Assembly: GCA_946479615.1 (NCBI GenBank)
Contig: CAMLGR010000006.1
Coordinates: 1 to 62,519, forward strand
Origin: an uncultured Bacteroidota bacterium
GTDB taxonomy: Bacteria > Bacteroidota > Bacteroidia > Chitinophagales > Chitinophagaceae
DNA length: 62,519 nt
Direction of reading: 5' to 3'
A model generated the notes under the pieces. The model ran no database searches. It was not told the origin of the DNA and saw only the letters and a list, made by a program, of their open reading frames with translations. The position numbers and the translations under genes are program-made. This document shows positions 60,865-62,519 of the stretch, piece by piece (position 1 is the stretch's first letter; each line of letters starts with the position of its first letter).

Positions 60865-61143
60865 CTAGTTTCTCTCTTCATCAATTTTGACCATCTTTTC
60901 ATAATTAATATAAATATCTTCCCATTCACTATTTGAAAATACATATGAAAGATATAATCCAGCTCTAAACCAGCTTTCTTCCTCTTTGGATATTTGCCTC
61001 TTGTCTTTGAACCCCAATTCAACTAATGAAAGAGCAATATCAACTGCATTTAAGTGTGTGCTAATTTCTTTTTTACCAGTTTTCTCAAGTCGATACTGAC
61101 AAACTCTAAGCCTAAGATCAGTAATTAAATTAATCAGTTCCAT
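60865..61143 (-). CDS. Putative immunity protein for the RHS toxin
   Basis: A 92-residue, charged, helical protein with no signal peptide. I use the ATG ending at 61143 (MELINLITDLRLRVCQYRLE); a TTG six codons upstream is possible. The start overlaps the last 14 bases of the RHS gene, an arrangement typical of polymorphic toxin-immunity pairs where translation is coupled. The segment HLNAVDIALSLVELGFKDKR is followed by an acidic patch (WEDIYINYEKMVKIDEE). It should bind and block the cognate toxin tip in the cytoplasm. I do not recognise the immunity family; the call rests on position, size and charge. Confidence 0.72.
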   Translation of the reverse strand: MELINLITDLRLRVCQYRLEKTGKKEISTHLNAVDIALSLVELGFKDKRQISKEEESWFRAGLYLSYVFSNSEWEDIYINYEKMVKIDEERN

Positions 61144-62519
61144 TTGTTTTCTTTTTGTCAATTACTTCAACATTATTTTTTAAATCTTTACTAAAAATTT
61201 GCGTACCTCCGCCTTCTAGATTTGTAGTACCATCTTTATAATATGGCATATCTTTTTTATGGGTTGACATTAAAACATTTGTAGGATTTTTTACTTCCAA
61301 TTGTAGTGTTTCAATAATATCATCTGGCTTAATACCAATTGTCTCAGGCTTAGTTCCAGGGAAAGCATAATAATTACCAATGCTTCCTTCGCTTCCTTTT
61401 ACTCTAAATTGTATCAGCTCAGTTCCCTCCTTAATTTCGGCCTTATAAACTTGCTTAGAAAATTCAACATACTTTTCCGCAATACCCCAAAGTTTAGCTA
61501 ATTCCTTCCTTCGTTCAAAAATTGGTTTAAGAGATGAAAAAATCTTTTTTGTTGCGATTTTTAAATCCTCTCCTAACTGACTTCCTGGATTTCCAGGATT
61601 TAAAGGTGCCGGGTCTGGATTAAAAAGCTCAGCAACAAAGTTGAATCCATCATTGACACGTTGTTGATTTTCTGGCCTTGATATCCAAGCAGCAAATAAT
61701 ACAGCATATCTTTCAAGAATTGGAACTGCCATAAAACCACTGGCTGTGGCATATGTGACTGTTGCAAGTTTTGTTTGCCCATGAATCAACATTTGCAAAG
61801 TCTTACGTGCCTCTACGTCTCCTTTTGATGCTTTATTTGCTAGACGAGCATCTTCAACTTTAATCGCAGCTGTTATTGCACGAGGATCCATTTCAGCTCC
61901 ATCTAAATCACTAGCTTGAATTGGCGTATTACTTGCGAATTGATATGGTGTAAGTTCTGGGTATTTCTTTACTAATGGATCTAAACTCAAAAATCTCCCC
62001 AACCTTGGATCATAAATCCTCATTCCATAATCCTGCTGATTTCCCTCTCCTTTCACCTCATTATCATTTTCCTTCCCATTAAACCCATACCGGTAACCGC
62101 TTCCAGCCGAAAACTTCCTGCCTGGCATACCCATCCCGAACGGATAATAATCATTTGCCGTTACTACATTAGCCTCATAGTAATCGATTATGCCATCTTC
62201 ATTCAGGTCCACCCCGGTCTTCTTATCCGAGATCGTTATCATTACATTCCCTAAATAGTTAGGTAATTCAAAGATCTTATTGCCTGTCACAAATATATTA
62301 TTATCCGGGTCATATTCTGCATCCATATCCACATTCCTGTTCCAGATCCCCAGCCGGCTGCTGCCATACAGATGCAGCTCATTCAACAGCAGCTTTCCAT
62401 CTGCCCCACCCGAATAAATAGCCATCGGGTTACCCTGCGCATCCCGCACATACCAGGTCGTCGTCGTCACATCGTCTTTTGTAACCGCCTTGCTGATACG
62501 GTTGCCCGCCACATCATAG
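61130..62519 (-). CDS. RHS-repeat polymorphic toxin, 3' part
   Basis: The gene enters from the right edge of the window; the frame is open through 62518 with YDVAGNRISKAVT, a YD-repeat. RHS features include YVRDAQGNPMAIYSGG, YYPFGMGMPGRKF, YRYGFNGKENDNEVKGEG, and the core motif DYGMRIYDPRLGRFLSLDP ending QASDLDGAEMDP (about 61890). The C-terminal 255 residues are the toxin tip. Its last part reads LIQFRVKGSEGSIGNYYAFP, GIKPDDIIETLQLEVKNPTN and LEGGGTQIFSKDLKNN. The GGGTQIF end resembles ADP-ribosyltransferase-like or TNT-like toxins, but I cannot confirm that. The tip region is markedly more AT-rich than the core. The immunity gene overlaps the 3' end. Confidence 0.9.
   Translation of the reverse strand, partial: YDVAGNRISKAVTKDDVTTTTWYVRDAQGNPMAIYSGGADGKLLLNELHLYGSSRLGIWNRNVDMDAEYDPDNNIFVTGNKIFELPNYLGNVMITISDKKTGVDLNEDGIIDYYEANVVTANDYYPFGMGMPGRKFSAGSGYRYGFNGKENDNEVKGEGNQQDYGMRIYDPRLGRFLSLDPLVKKYPELTPYQFASNTPIQASDLDGAEMDPRAITAAIKVEDARLANKASKGDVEARKTLQMLIHGQTKLATVTYATASGFMAVPILERYAVLFAAWISRPENQQRVNDGFNFVAELFNPDPAPLNPGNPGSQLGEDLKIATKKIFSSLKPIFERRKELAKLWGIAEKYVEFSKQVYKAEIKEGTELIQFRVKGSEGSIGNYYAFPGTKPETIGIKPDDIIETLQLEVKNPTNVLMSTHKKDMPYYKDGTTNLEGGGTQIFSKDLKNNVEVIDKKKTNGTD

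Overview
The window looks like a chromosomal segment of a Bacteroidota member, most likely a Chitinophagaceae-type soil or plant-associated saprophyte. The evidence is SusC/SusD pairs, many secreted glycoside hydrolases, lipoproteins whose Cys is followed by Lys or Ser, promoters matching the Bacteroidota -7 box (TAnnTTTG), and AT-leaning codon use. The genus cannot be fixed from sequence alone. No rRNA, tRNA or CRISPR array was seen.

Layout. (1) 1-2.9 kb, minus strand: ribokinase, a ureide-permease-like (DMT-type) transporter and the 5' part of a SusC gene, resembling a ribose/nucleoside scavenging locus. (2) 3.1-7.6 kb: a conserved helical protein, an FtsX/MacB-type ABC permease that runs antisense into it, and a small lipoprotein. 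(3) 7.7-10.7 kb: two secreted GH43 enzymes. (4) 10.9-13.5 kb: a PAS-GAF histidine kinase divergent from a single-domain response regulator whose 3' end has been tandemly duplicated. (5) 13.7-18.2 kb: rmuC, then a two-gene unit encoding an unknown protein and a coiled-coil/DUF4041/GIY-YIG (T5orf172) protein, a possible defence module. (6) 18.8-19.9 kb: a lipoprotein made of seven WKNG repeats, a likely seven-bladed propeller.

(7) 20.4-56.8 kb: one very long, almost entirely minus-strand catabolic cluster, headed by a sugar-porter MFS gene and a divergent AraC regulator. Read in transcription order it encodes: sugar porter, fucose/arabinose-isomerase-like protein, PfkB kinase, class III aminotransferase, ceramidase-like amidase, DhnA-type class I aldolase, 3-hydroxyacyl-CoA-dehydrogenase-like protein, Fe-S D-2-hydroxyacid dehydrogenase, SusC, SusD, two GH39-like enzymes, FMN L-2-hydroxyacid dehydrogenase, PEP synthase, fructose-1,6-bisphosphatase, 3-hydroxybutyrate dehydrogenase, metallo-beta-lactamase-fold hydrolase, a third GH39-like enzyme, 3-oxoacid CoA-transferase A and B, thiolase, and two paralogous uncharacterised TIM-barrel proteins. 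Together these could take up a glycoside and cut it, release an acyl group by amide hydrolysis, deaminate, isomerise, phosphorylate and split the sugar, oxidise D- and L-lactate, oxidise 3-hydroxybutyrate to acetyl-CoA, and return carbon to hexose phosphate. My working hypothesis is that the substrate carries an N-(3-hydroxybutyryl)-type amino sugar. This is inference from gene content. A shared motif upstream of matching promoters at 28.5 and 55.8 kb suggests co-regulation by the AraC protein.

(8) 57-62.5 kb: a GH3 beta-glycosidase, then a variable region with a dispersed 68-bp repeat, a frameshifted gene remnant, a decayed IS1-family transposase, and the 3' end of an RHS polymorphic toxin with an AT-rich toxin tip and a small putative immunity gene. 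Several intergenic gaps hold long imperfect palindromes built from repeated short words, which appear to form families within the window.
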